Source: Pyrenula massariospora
Taxonomy: Eukaryota; Ascomycota; Eurotiomycetes; Pyrenulales; Pyrenulaceae
NCBI GenBank assembly: GCA_021030905.1
Contig: JAGFMI010000017.1
Location: forward strand, 868,001 to 932,000
Direction of reading: 5' to 3'
Length of the DNA stretch: 64,000 nt
Shown here: positions 46,678-58,639 of the stretch, one piece after another
Layout: every line of letters begins with the position of its first letter
Numbering within the stretch: position 1 is the stretch's first letter
Program-made: the position numbers and the translations under genes
The notes under the pieces: generated by a model
What the model was told of the DNA's origin: nothing
The model's input: the letters and a program-made list of their open reading frames with translations, nothing else
Databases searched by the model: none

Positions 46678-47925
46678 GTATCGTTATCATCATGGCGCTG
46701 TACGATCGTCGATATCTTTCTTCAACAAGGCTCTCTCGACTCTGTCGAGCGGATAGTCGTGTCATGGCCCCGTGGTCTATTCTGGCACAGCATCGTTCAG
46801 CAAGAGACGGATTCTAACTGACGCATCTAGTCACCAAACAGAAGAGCTTCCCATTTAGCTAAGAGCACGAGCACCAAGAGACATCCTTTATACGGCTTGT
46901 GAGTGGGTATTAAGCATATGCGACAACCGTTGATCGCAGCAAGCCCGATCATTGTCGCTGCGTGCTAACCACTCATTCATGTTCGGGATTTATACCGAGC
47001 TTGAAATTCTGGTCAAAGGTACGCAAATTAAGACATGATGAGCATTCTGCTCTTCATGGAGTGAGAGAGGGTGACTACATCCTTTAGTGCGAAAGATGGT
47101 AGTGGTGAGTTCGTGGTAGCATCTTTTACAAGGCCAATCGAGCCTCACAACAAGCTATGTGTCAAAACAGTGAAAATTAACAATTCGTACCAAAGTAAAG
47201 ATTTGACGGGTTTCTGGTGATGAAATTCACTTCGGAATATTAGCCATAGAGCATGGGTGTACGTGTTATCTCAACATTTCCAATTTATTCACTGTCAGTC
47301 ATAATAGAATTGGCGAGTTGTTGGTCAAGTTACGGAAGTTTGGAAGTTGAAGGCTTGCGTCATTAAGAGCCTCTTTCTCATAGTAGAAGACCAGGCTGAG
47401 ACCTTCCTTGTCAATCAGCTTGAGCATGGTGTTGATGGCGATACAGCAGCTGAGGCGATGTCATGTGCTTCTCTTTATTTACAATTGTCCTTTCTGGTTG
47501 CGATTAGAACCGACTTTAATGTCTAATTAAATGGCACCCAAGGCTTCAGCACCCACCCATATCAACGGCGCTCGATGGCCGGGCCGTGTTACCATTCCTG
47601 GCTATGAAAAGTCCATGCCGCTCTGAGGACATGGCGAATAATGTACGCATGGTCATTGGCCCGTAAGTCGCTGATTGTTTCGGTGAAGCTGTATTGATTG
47701 AGATAAGCAACTGAGAAGGTACCTACATAGTCAATAGTAAGTAGTGACTCGTGCACTAAGCCCAATTCAGAGGCAGAGAATACGCCACAACTTCTCACTC
47801 CCAGCCGCGTGTCTTTCACTCTTCTGATACAGTCTAACATATCTTTTTATCAGGTTGTCCTGTTATATTCAGCGTTATGTCTCGGCTAGACGGAAAGTCA
47901 TGTCGTTATCATCTCTGATTGGACC
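46678..47925. other. Intergenic, 1.25 kb
   Basis: No gene was recognised. This is the promoter side of the HET-domain gene. Confidence 0.4.
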
Positions 47926-50169
47926 ATGAACCACCTCCCATCCATCTCCTCACCAGCCCTGTCCGTCCCTCAAGTCGCATGTCTTTGTGAAGTGCAGAAG
48001 CTATCCGACGGAAACTTCACAGACTTCCCGTCTCGCCACGGCTGGACTTTCAATGAGATCTCGTGGCCCATTAGAATTGACAAGTCTCAGACATCTCGAG
48101 AGCAGATTGCGGAATTTCTGCAGGCATGGCTATTCTTTGGACTATTGCGGGATGTATTCGGGGCTGTGAACGTGGAGATCAGACTGGATGAATTCGTGAC
48201 GGAGGCGTATGGGAATGACGGAAATGGGGTTACGAAGTTCCTTACAACCGTCAAATTACCCAATCTGCTGCGTGAGTGGACAGATCGAGAGAGAGATCTT
48301 GACCAGGGTTTAAGAAGACGGCATCAAGAAGCAGTTGTTGTGACTCTAAGACAAGCAGGAGAAGTGATAAATGGGAACTTGTTTCGGACAGATACGCCTG
48401 AAGCACTACGACCGTTGAACGATACGCAAAGACTGGCTCTCTGTATTCTCTATGAGACACTTCGGTATGCATGCGCCAGCATAGGGCCAGATACAGATGT
48501 GTTAAGCCGTCTGCCCAGAGCAGTGATATGTGCGCTCCCTCGCATGAATATGGAAAGTCTTGGCTGGTGTCCAAGTGATATTGCATTGATCCATGAGGTG
48601 TTTGATAACACAACTCTATTCTTTGCCAGCTTGATCCTTCGGGACCATCATGGCCTCGATCACTCGAATTGTTCAGCCAAAAGGTGTACTGCCCGGCAGG
48701 TCGATAACGCAACCTACAAACCGCAGCATAGAGAGAAGGGGTGTGAGTGTGCTGAAATCCCCGTTGATGCTGATGAAGTTGGGCGCATTATCCGGCGTGG
48801 TCAGATTCCACGTGTACTCATTGAGCAGGACGGAACAGGATGTCGGCTGAAAGTAACCGCAGCAACCCCTTATATCGCAATCTCCCACGTATGGTCAGAT
48901 GGTCTCGGGAACGTGGGTAAGAACGCACTTCCGCTATGTCAAGTGAAGAGTTTGAGGGAAATTACTGCCGCATTCGCAGCACAGATGGATGGTACAGGAC
49001 CCTCTGAAATGGCGTTATGGATCGACACTTTCTGTGTGCCAGTGGAACCTGAGGTCAGAAAGCTGGCGATGCTGCAATTTCCTGACGTCTACGCACAAGC
49101 CGCAAAAGTTGTTGTATTGGATGGGGAGCTCCAAAAGGCTAGTATTACTGCCAACTTCGAGGAGCAAGCAATCAGAACATGCATCAGTGGCTGGATGCGG
49201 CGGATTTGGACGCTCGAAGAAGGCGTCATCGGCCGAGACAGACTGTTTATCAAGTTTGACGAAGGACTCTTGCCACTCCCGGAGCAAATCTCTGGTCATT
49301 ATGACACTATTGGCTTCAACTCTGTCAGATTCCTCCGCCAGTACCTTCCGCCCAGACCAGCTTTCACCATTGCAGAAGACGTGTCAGGTGGACCGGTTCC
49401 AGCAGATAACGAGGAGACAAAGTCAGCAATGTCAAACCTCCTCCTCGCTGTCCAATACCGTGCAACAAGTCGACTGGAGGATGAGAGTATCTGCTTCGGA
49501 TACTTGCTCAATATGGATGTCGCTCCTCTCTTTGAGGAGACGACAGCAGAACTGCGCATGAAGAAATTCCTTACCAACTTGAGCAAATGCGTGAGATCTA
49601 TGCCCGCGCACTTCGCCTTCACTCAAGAGTCAAAACTCCAGGAAGACGGTTTTCGCTGGGCTCCGAAATCATTCACTTTTATCCAGCCTGGTGACGTTCC
49701 AAGATTATTACAAAGTCTCCGCCGCAGTGCAGCAAGGTTTGATGCGTCCGGGTTGCGGTACAAGCACCTTGCCTTCCTGCTCCACCTGCGTCCTGAAGCC
49801 AAGTTAGAAAAGACAATTTACTTCGACGACGCAAAACAGAAACTCTGCCGCATGGTCGATCTGAATCCCGAACAGTTGGATATTTTATCCGATTCCGACA
49901 AGAGCTCTCAGCTTGCCTTGCTAGTGACAAATGATGTTCTCGGAGCTGCAGCTTTGGTGGCTATTCACAAGACTGAAGTAGACACTGAAATGCAGGTAAC
50001 TTATCATGCTAGCCTGATGTGTCCTGCTGCCACCATGCTTATACCTGGTATGCGTCTTGAAGATAATGAGCGCATGTTCTCATTTGGAGGCGCGGAATGG
50101 CATCCACCAACCTACAGCGTTTGTACAGCTAAGTGGATTGCTGATGATTCGTGGTGGCAGATTGGTTGA
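47926..50169 (+). CDS. HET-domain protein
   Basis: 747 residues, intronless. The heterokaryon-incompatibility domain starts at about residue 315 with YIAISHVWSDGLGN. It continues through LWIDTFCVP (about 365) and ends near RRIWTLEEGV (about 425), the three conserved blocks of the family. The N-terminal 300 residues contain a Cys/His-rich patch (NCSAKRCTARQV, KGCECAEIP) that might bind metal. The C-terminal 300 residues have no known domain and no NACHT or WD repeats. HET proteins trigger programmed cell death after non-self recognition, a TIR-like activity in some members. The orphan architecture suggests a single-protein sensor or a non-allorecognition paralogue. No partner gene is adjacent. 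Confidence 0.9.
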   Translation: MNHLPSISSPALSVPQVACLCEVQKLSDGNFTDFPSRHGWTFNEISWPIRIDKSQTSREQIAEFLQAWLFFGLLRDVFGAVNVEIRLDEFVTEAYGNDGNGVTKFLTTVKLPNLLREWTDRERDLDQGLRRRHQEAVVVTLRQAGEVINGNLFRTDTPEALRPLNDTQRLALCILYETLRYACASIGPDTDVLSRLPRAVICALPRMNMESLGWCPSDIALIHEVFDNTTLFFASLILRDHHGLDHSNCSAKRCTARQVDNATYKPQHREKGCECAEIPVDADEVGRIIRRGQIPRVLIEQDGTGCRLKVTAATPYIAISHVWSDGLGNVGKNALPLCQVKSLREITAAFAAQMDGTGPSEMALWIDTFCVPVEPEVRKLAMLQFPDVYAQAAKVVVLDGELQKASITANFEEQAIRTCISGWMRRIWTLEEGVIGRDRLFIKFDEGLLPLPEQISGHYDTIGFNSVRFLRQYLPPRPAFTIAEDVSGGPVPADNEETKSAMSNLLLAVQYRATSRLEDESICFGYLLNMDVAPLFEETTAELRMKKFLTNLSKCVRSMPAHFAFTQESKLQEDGFRWAPKSFTFIQPGDVPRLLQSLRRSAARFDASGLRYKHLAFLLHLRPEAKLEKTIYFDDAKQKLCRMVDLNPEQLDILSDSDKSSQLALLVTNDVLGAAALVAIHKTEVDTEMQVTYHASLMCPAATMLIPGMRLEDNERMFSFGGAEWHPPTYSVCTAKWIADDSWWQIG

Positions 50170-50567
50170 TTTAAAACTGGAAATATTGCAAATGCGCGTC
50201 TCTATGATAATCAAAAAGATTGGTCTCATTGTATCTCGAATATAAAGGAATATACGAGATTCACATATCCTCCAGCGAGGATAGGCGAACATCTATAATT
50301 CGACTTTGTTTCAGGTTTCTTATCCAAGACGTCGAAATTGACCTCCCAACCTTCATAAAGAAGGCCAAACACCTCACCAACAAAATCTTCATTGATTGCG
50401 CTACCACCGAACATCACCACAGCCCTCCTACTTACTACCTATGAGTGGAGAGAAACTTATAGTACACATACAGGCCTCTAGCGGCCGAAATTACCCAAAC
50501 ACCTCGACAGATTTCTCCCAATGAAAAAGGAATCCGACTGAAAGAGTGACACCACCGACAGGCTCCC
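50170..50567. other. Convergent intergenic region
   Basis: About 400 bp between the HET gene and the 3' end of the large synthetase. No gene seen. Confidence 0.4.
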
Positions 50568-53500
50568 TCATGGGACCCTCCTCCCCCTAAACACCTCCCC
50601 CGGCCACCCTTGCACCGTCTCTCCCGCATCCACACAATCCCCACTCATGACCAGCGTATGCTCCAACAAACAGCTATCCTCCTCCATCCTCGCCCCAGCC
50701 AACAGCCTGCTCCCCGTCCTCAGCACCGCCCGATCCCCCACCCTCAGCTCATGCAGCTTAAACCTTCCCCGCGAATTGATATGGCACACCAAACTCGCAT
50801 CATCCACCGCGACCCTATCCCCTAGCGTCAGCAGATCCGGCTCGGTGAAAAGCAGCGTCGTGCGCCCGTTCGCGAACAGCGCACAGTCGCGCCCGATCCG
50901 CGCCCCCAGCGCGCGGAAGTACAGCACCAGATAGTGCGTCCCCGTGAGCAGCCCCAGGATGCCGCGCCCCCGGAAGCAGGCGCGCCGCAGCCGCTCGAAT
51001 GCCAGCAGCAGCTGCCAGCGCTGGCAGTAGGGGGAGGCGTCCCAGTCGTGGGGGCCGGGGCGGCGGCGGCCGAGGAGGAGCCATTTGGCGGCGACGAGGA
51101 GGGCGAGGGCGAGGAGGGCTTGCGCGGTGCTGAGGGCGGCGATGCTGGCGGTGAGGAGGGCGTAGATGGCCAGGGGGCGGTACCAGGGGCCCGGGGTGAA
51201 GGCGGGGAGGGGGGTTTGGATGGCGTGGGCGATTACCCGGATGCTGAGGACGCTGCTGGTGTTCCAGTAGATGGAGGTGACGATGTTGGTTAGGGTGGAG
51301 TAGAAGATTATGGTGGCTAGGCCGAGGACGTGGTAGGGTGCCATTTTGCCGTAGAACGCGCGGCCGAAGGGTGTGGCGGTTGTGTTGTCGCCCTGGGACT
51401 TGTCTTCTTCGAAGCTCTTCTGATCTTCAGACTTCCCAGGACCTTGAAGGGCACGAGAAATGGTATGAGTACTGCTTTGTGTCCTGCGAAGGGCTTCGCT
51501 CTTTGACATTTCGGACGACCCAGAGGCTGTTAGGCAGATGCTGTCACCGTGTTTGCTGCCAATCCAGACAGTATCAGAAGGATAATGTCCGTTTCTCCTA
51601 GTAAGCGATCCGGAGCCGAGGACTGTGCGTTTCCCAATAAAGGAGCCAGGTAAAACCACAGCACGATCTGCAACCATACAGCCATCTGAGAGAGTTATGG
51701 TATCACTGCCAATACCATCGGATGTGACGAGGTGCGAACGAGATCCGAAAACGACATCGTCTCCAATGTCGAGAAGCTCGAAGTCTTGCACTGAGGGTCC
51801 AACACCGGGCCAGTAGACTCTTTTTCCAACACGGGCTCCCAGCGCACGCATGAGCACGGATACAAAATCATAATGAGACCCAAAGAGTTCCGCAAGCTCA
51901 CCAAGATCGCCTGCCGGAATGAGTCGGTACATCATTGCCGTGTAAAGCTTTTGCAACTGACTCCTCTTCTGAGCAGAGCTGTTGGACCGGTTCTGACCAC
52001 ATAGCCATCGACTACACATGATCTTTTTCACAAGCAAGACGAACTGAAACAGAGCTATAGGCCCAAACGCAGCGCCGCCGATCCGTGCAAGATAGTGAAA
52101 GGCGATTCGATGCGGCTTTGTGTACCAGATGGCAATTACCTTCACCATGTCCTTATGAGCAAGGACTGCGCGGTGCGGATATCGATATATGATTCCAATC
52201 AATCCGGCGAGCCATGGAGCACGACTGACAAGCCAGGCAAGGGCCCAAACAGGTTCTATGACCAATAACTTCAATAGCCAATGCGGCTGTGGGACCTTTG
52301 AGGTCAGGAGATCGCGGTTGCTTTCACTTGCATCCTCTGATTCCCAACTCGAGGAGTTCGGTCCAATGCAAGTGTTCTCTGGCAGAAATGTCCCTGGAGC
52401 AATGACAGAACAGAGTCCGATAGAACTATTGTGACTGATGTGAATTGGAGAAAGAAGCATTGAAGTATTTCTTTCGGCAGCAAAGGGACGTATGATAGAG
52501 TGTCTATCAAGCGTCACGCCGTCTTCGATCGAGATCAGGTCGAACTCGCCAAGCTGGGTCTTTTCGTGGATAGAGACATTTTTCCCGATTTTGGCGCCCA
52601 TGAGACGAAAGTATAGAGTTCTTGACCACTGGAACTGGTTAAATATTCCCTTCAGATATCATTAGCCATGGTTCACAGGATCAAATTGTAAGTATGTCTT
52701 ACTCTCCCACAGAGCTGTAAAGTCTTTTCAGTAATCCACCATCTGTTATGGTAAGACGCCCACATTGGATACAGCCCTGATCTGTACCTGCCAATCACCA
52801 TCCATTTGAAGATGATGCCACAGACAGGCACAATGACTGCCACGATCATCTTACATCCCATGAATATTAGTAGTAAGCCAACTAGACGACCTACAAGAAT
52901 CTGACGGAAGGGAAAGCGTGAAAATATCTCTGCCATGCCATACAGGAATAAAATCCACCACAAGCTATGGATAAGAGGGTACACTACCGTTATTGGAAGT
53001 AGATGTAGTAAGAGCACAAATGGGCTCGTGGAACTGTGCAATTTAGTGCATCCCGGAAGTTCTTGTGGCAGTGATTGTCCTCCTTTGTCGTGCAAAGACG
53101 CCGTTCGACGCTCATGTACTGCGCGTTCAACAAAACTTGCAAGAGCTTCTACAGTTGGGTATGCAAAGAGCGTCTCGCTTCCCAAACGAAGCTCAAATTT
53201 CCTTCGCAATAATGATAGCAGCCGACCAGCGCCGAGGCTGTCGCCTCCTGCTTCGAAGAAGTTGGTGTTGTTGCTGATATTCTCTAAGGGCCAAGACAAA
53301 ATTGATGCCATCATCTTAGCTATTTCATTGCGGAAGGAAGAGGCTTCATTAACTGTTTTTAAGAGAGGATTTTGCGAGTCCAGTAAATCCTCAATGGTTT
53401 TTTCGTCTATGCTACCATCTGCGCACAGGGGCATAGTCTGATCCACAAACTTGATGCTGCTGGGTACTAGATAACCATGCAACAAGTCCCGCAACCTGGT

Positions 53501-55802
53501 TTCTAGAGACTGAGCTGTCTCGCTTTCTCTAGAAGCCTGATGGTCTTGAAATCGAGTACTTTGGAATAGTATTGCCCGCGGGAGACCGTCATACTCGCTC
53601 CTGTACACGAAAACGTCGTAGATACCTTTAAGCGTGTTATTTATTTGCTCGCGGACAAGATCGTGGTCCAATTGGCATCGCGTCCTAGGGATTTTGATTG
53701 CCAAACCTGTTTCCTGTGGTGGACATACCGCTTCGTAATACAGATTAGCTGCAGGCGTGTCATCCGTCAACGGGTCCAATTCCAGTCTTTCGGCAAGTTG
53801 AATACGGAGAACCTTGTTTTTCGCTTTTGGTAGGCAATCCATGTAAACAATGACAACCGGCCACTTGGAATGGTGAAGACTGTTTCGAACTGCTTCACGT
53901 AGTTGCTGTAGACCGGGCCTTGGCTTTCCTGGTGACGTGACAATGACAGTACCAACAGCCTCCTGGAGCATGCTGTGCGGCATGGAGAAAGCAAGCGCCT
54001 CTGAGACACGACCGTAGATCGCTGAGGAGGGATCATGCGATGCAGCTACTACAGCTTCTTCGACTTCGAATGGCGAGATTATCTCTCCTCCGCGATTGAT
54101 GACTTCCTTGCTGCGGCCAGTGATGTAAAGATATCCATCTTCATCTAAGAATCCCATGTCACCAGTGTCAAACCAACCATCATCAGTAAAAGCACTCGTG
54201 TCGAGCTCATTGTTGTCAAGGAGGTAGCCTGAGAAGACAGGAAGGCCGCGGACACATATGTTTCCTGGAGTACTTGGAGGCACAACAGACTTCTCATGGC
54301 TTAAGATAGCCACTTCAGGACCAACAGCAACACCCGAAGTACAAGGCCGATCGAGACAATATGTCAAAGGAGGCGTCGCAATTGGCATGCACTCCGTCAT
54401 GCCATAGCTAGGGAGTACACTGCAGCCAAAAGTATCCCGAAGCTCAGACGCTAGCGTAGGAAGAAGTCCTCCAGCGGCATTACACACAAGCCTCACATGG
54501 TTTTTCTTTAGAGCATTCTCTCTATTTTTTGCTTCGGATAGAATAGCTGCATGCATGGACGGCGAGGCGTAGTACCATGTCAACCTTTGGTCGTCTTCCA
54601 CGAGGTCCCAAAAGAGATTTGGCTCGAAGGAAGAGCAGCATGTTGTTGAGCCGCCGGACATTATTGGTGCGAGTAGATTTCTAACTATGCCACCTCTTCG
54701 TGATATGTTAGTATTTGGGCTCTTCAAAATGAAGATGTCTAACGAGTGTGCAGACTTACACGTGATGAAGTGGCATCATATTCAGACAGCAATCGCTCGT
54801 TGTCAAGCCCCATGAATCGATAACTAATGCAACTCCGGCAATTATCGAATGCGATGAGATCGGTACGATTTTTTTCGTACCACTTGTGCCACTTGTGAAA
54901 AGCATTATCGCCATATCGTCTGCCGTATTCGGAACTCGAGTAACATCGGTAAATTTGGGGCTAGTATAATGCTCTGATTGACTTATCGTTGGCTCAACGT
55001 CAAAGGTCATGTCATCTCGTGGCTTCGCAACAAACACAGTGATCCGTGCTGTATCAATCGAAGTTAGATCTTCTAACGCCAGCTTTTGCACGTCAGGAGC
55101 AAGGGCGATTATCGCGGTTGCTTTGACGCGTTCCACATCAGCACGGAACTGCTCAGCCCCTACATTGGGGACCATTGGCACCAATGTGTAATAAGTAGCG
55201 ACTGCTATGCAAGCAAGTCCCATCATCGGACCATTAGGAAGAGCAACAACAACCCTGGGCTTGCCATTTTTTCGAACAGGAAGCCTCAGGTCAAAGCCTT
55301 GTACGAATTCATGAAGAGCCCGATGCGACAGAGCTCTGTCATGGTTCTGACCATCGATGATCGCCAGCGTGTCGGCATCAGCGAGAATGAAATCTGCCAG
55401 ACTGGTGTATGTGGTCTTGATTTGATATTCAACCGTTTTTACAATTTCCTGGCTTTCATAATGATGCCCACTTTTGGTGTCCTCGGGCAGAGACTTCCAA
55501 AACCTCTGGAAACAATGTATCAAGTCAAATACTGGCCATAGTCCCTTGTTCGTGTCTAGGAGATGCGAAAGAGCGTTGAAAGCATCGAGCGCGGTAAGGT
55601 CAGCCTTTGAAAAACGCTCCTGAAGAGTTTTCAGTTCTTGGGAAATGGAATTGCCCGTGATATCACTAGAAAAAAGTCTATGGTTAGCATCTGAAATAAT
55701 TTTGCATTGGGCTATTGAAGACTGAATTGCGAACCTAGAGGGATCCTCTTTGGATTCCATGTTGATAAGAACAGCTGGAGATTTTTCAAACATAAGGAAC
55801 AA
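50568..55802 (-). CDS. NRPS-like synthetase: adenylation-thiolation-Pls-type membrane/hexapeptide region
   Basis: Three exons (54760-55802, 52703-54695, 50568-52649) give 1705 residues. The introns 54696-54759 and 52650-52702 both end in AAG; the first has an ACTAAC branch site. The adenylation domain (about 130-630) has P-loop LFTSGTSGTKK (301-311), MPLHHVGG, SYGMTECMP, WFDTGDMGF, ITGRSKEVINRGGE and an A10-type Lys in KNKVLR. The carrier domain has GGDSL (Ser834). There is no condensation domain. Several membrane helices and left-handed-beta-helix/hexapeptide segments follow (LYFRLMGAKIGKNVSI, MRALGARVGKRVYW, YFRALGARIGRDCALF), the arrangement of Pls-type C-terminal regions that join activated acyl groups without a classic C domain. 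It is probably membrane-bound. The substrate is unknown; the A domain resembles acyl/aryl-CoA ligases more than amino-acid NRPS domains. A 69-nt in-frame intron near the N-terminus (55670-55738) is possible. Confidence 0.85.
50570..51330. other. C-to-G skew switch block 3
   Basis: At 50701-50760 the top strand has 30 C and 9 G; at 51061-51120 it has 33 G and 13 C. The switch is near 50990, inside the C-terminal hexapeptide region of the minus-strand synthetase. Confidence 0.75.
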
Positions 55803-55863
55803 AGTGAAAGGGAGAATTAAGATGTTTCGAGGGACTTGTTGCCATCGGTCACCTACAGCGTTC

Positions 55864-55870
55864 TTATAAA
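55864..55870 (-). promoter_or_regulatory. Candidate TATA box of the synthetase gene
   Basis: TTTATAA on the minus strand about 62 bp before the start codon at 55802. Plausible core promoter by position only. Confidence 0.3.
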
Positions 55871-55891
55871 GGTTCGTTGCTAATTACTCCC

Positions 55892-56263
55892 ATGGCAGCC
55901 TCAAGCGTTGCGCGTAATAGTCTTATCAGCGTCGCGGTCTCCGTACAACTTCTATCAGCCTCACATGCGACTTTAGCCCCGCGAACCACCAGGGGCTCCA
56001 TGCCCTTGCCCGAAAAGAATGTGGATATTCGATTCTATCAGACCCCAATTGGCTTTGGATGCAGACCTACTCGCCAGCACAGCCATTGTATCATTTATGC
56101 GACTCTGACAGAGTCAGCAAGCTCCGAAGTAGCAATGCATATTGGATCATCCACAAAAGAGTCTAATACCATCAGAATTGTATCACTCCTCTCATCAAAG
56201 CCAATGTGGTCATCAGCAAACAGTAAACAAGTAATCGCGCAGCAGCTCTCAGTTGCCTTCTGA
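55892..56263 (+). CDS. Possible small secreted protein, low support
   Basis: A 123-residue frame from ATG 55892. It opens with a signal-like segment (ARNSLISVAVSVQLLSASHA) and holds two Cys close together (GFGCRPTRQHSHCII). It starts 90 bp from the divergent synthetase gene. I recognise no family, codon use is not distinctive, and it may be chance. Confidence 0.25.
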   Translation: MAASSVARNSLISVAVSVQLLSASHATLAPRTTRGSMPLPEKNVDIRFYQTPIGFGCRPTRQHSHCIIYATLTESASSEVAMHIGSSTKESNTIRIVSLLSSKPMWSSANSKQVIAQQLSVAF

Positions 56264-58639
56264 GATAGATCGGAGATGGGACGTGACGGGCGAGGTAAGT
56301 TCAGAGATCACACAAAGATGCTGGACATAACGCAGGGTAGTATCAGAAGATCTACATAGACTGCTTCAATGCATTGACTGGTGTGTATGACATAGCTATT
56401 CTATACCACAAATTCGGCCTCGCGATCAAAAGAGAGTAAGATAAGAGTAGAGATGGGTTAAGGACCTATGAGAATTGAAGAACGCGTTACAGCTATGAGA
56501 TAGTGAGCAAGTTTCGCAGTGATCTCGTCTGATGGTCCACTAGCGTGGTGGAGAATCAATGGGCCTGCCCTTGACCAGTTCGACATTACCTCAGGCTTGC
56601 GGGTGACCTAATCAAAAAGAAGCTTTCCTTCCGGGTCGCTGCATAGCAGGCTCGCACCTTAGAAGCAGATCCCTGAAGTAAGCAGCAAACTGTGTGGCGA
56701 ATCTTTTCGAAAAACAGCCTTGCGAAGGCAGGGGTAGTCATTGCTGGGATAGTTTCGACGAGGGCTGTTTCCAGACGGCGCTTCTAAATCGAGAGGTGTT
56801 CCTGGCGCGACGATGGGGAACGTTGACCGTAAACGCCAAGCTTGTCGATTGTCCAGGACTGTATCATTTCCACTCAACATGGGATTCCATATCCCTCACA
56901 CCAGATAGAGTGCCGTCAGAGAGATAGCAAGTAAATGTTTACGAGTTTTCAGCTGCTAGCCTGGTTGAGTATGGTTGCTCTCTAACAATGGCCCAAATCG
57001 GCTCAGCCCCCGCGCTAGTGACTCATGAGACACCAAGATACTGTGGAATCGGAAAGAAATCCTAACCCATGCCCAGCTGAAGACAACCGCATAGTCGGGA
57101 ATGGTAAAGATACGCCGCCATGTTGTCGTCAGCAACGTGAATTGAGCTTGCATCGTCGCCGAATCCTGTCCATCGAAGCTACGTTGATGTGTGCAGAAAG
57201 GCTGCGGCTCATACGGCATAGCCGGCAGTTTACCAGCAACGAGGGGCCAGCAGTGAAGCATTTTTAAATTCTTGTACCTCCTTATGGCAGAAACCCGATA
57301 CTGCAGGGCAGGGAGCAGGTGAGTCGTCTATGAGCGTATTTTGATCACCTAGCGCCTGTCCACCAGCCCCATTTGATACGCATGTCGGCATGGGCAGAGA
57401 TATGAGATGATAGCATCTATACTCTGGAAGACAGTGCGATGACTTGTACCACGGACCAATACGAGACTGTGTGTCAGAAGGCGTGGCGCATCTAGTTGTC
57501 AACATTGGCGCCCGCCCAGCGCATGTTGGATGCATCATGATCTCTGACAGACAGCCTCGATGGGGCACAATAGGCGTGGTGGAGAAGCAAGAAGACCCTT
57601 TCTGGGATGACCTCTTCAGAAGAACCTAGTCAGCCCGGATCATGGAAAACATGTTGAAGGAACGTGCGCATTCAGGCACTGGCTACAGTTCCTTCCTTTG
57701 TCATCCATGAAAATTTGCTCAGCATGCAATATCTGCAGACCCTGTCCTGTGAAAGAACGAGGGGGCCTATTACAAAACTGCCGACACAGACTTCAGTAAC
57801 TGCTATGGGGGTGTTTAGGAAAGCGTGCGTGGATCCTTAGCAGTGTTCCGAACGGTCCAGCAGATCCCCAGATCCCCAAACTCTTTACCTAGTTCAAGGC
57901 CCCTGAAGCCCCTTGAATGCATGCTTGTGAAGTCAACTTACTGCTTTTTGATCGTTAGCATGAGTCATTTAATATCTCTTGCATTGAGAATGGCAGACTG
58001 ATGCCTACGCTGCTGCTGAAGAGAAACGCCGCACCATGCAGCTTCTGTAATTTGGCTCCACGAGGAGTTTGGGGGGTTACTAGCCGGAAAATTGAAGCCT
58101 AAGCTGTGTATGTCTGATCAGAAACGCCTCTCTTGAGGACAGTCAGGAGACCGTCGTAGCAATCGGGCTGGTGCAGAGTTTTGCTGTCATGTCCTATCAA
58201 GATTGAACCAAAATTCGAATCATGTTCGGGCTGAAGCAGAGGTTGATGAATTTCCTGAAATAAGACCCTTTTCTTCAGAAGCCGATTCAGGAGACCCATA
58301 CCACGTACTACACATGCGATCAAGCATAGACACTACGAGTTTCAGCGAAGCTGGAGTTTGGACCACCTTCTGCGTTTCAAGCAACCTTTTTTGAAACCAG
58401 TAATCTTGCCACGAAAGTTATCTTGGGATGTTGTCGTCCATATAATCATTGGAAACGACAGATAGCTATCTGAATTACCATAAGAAAACATTTCCAAGCC
58501 AAATTCAAATTCTGCGCTTTTTCTCAACCGAACACACTATTAACACAATATCCAGAATATACCTAAGACTCGTTTGGGTAGATCTTAATGATCTGATAAA
58601 CTCCCAGCAAATACACATGCAAGTTTACCGCGCCGACCT
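56264..58639. other. 2.4 kb region with one orphan exon-like segment
   Basis: Mostly featureless. At about 57432-57629 (plus) a CAG acceptor-like site is followed by an open, protein-like segment (CDDLYHGPIRDCVSEGVAHL, then PRWGTIGVVEKQEDPFWDDL) ending FRRT and a TAG. It has a folded-protein composition but no upstream exon I can join, so it may be a gene fragment. Confidence 0.35.
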
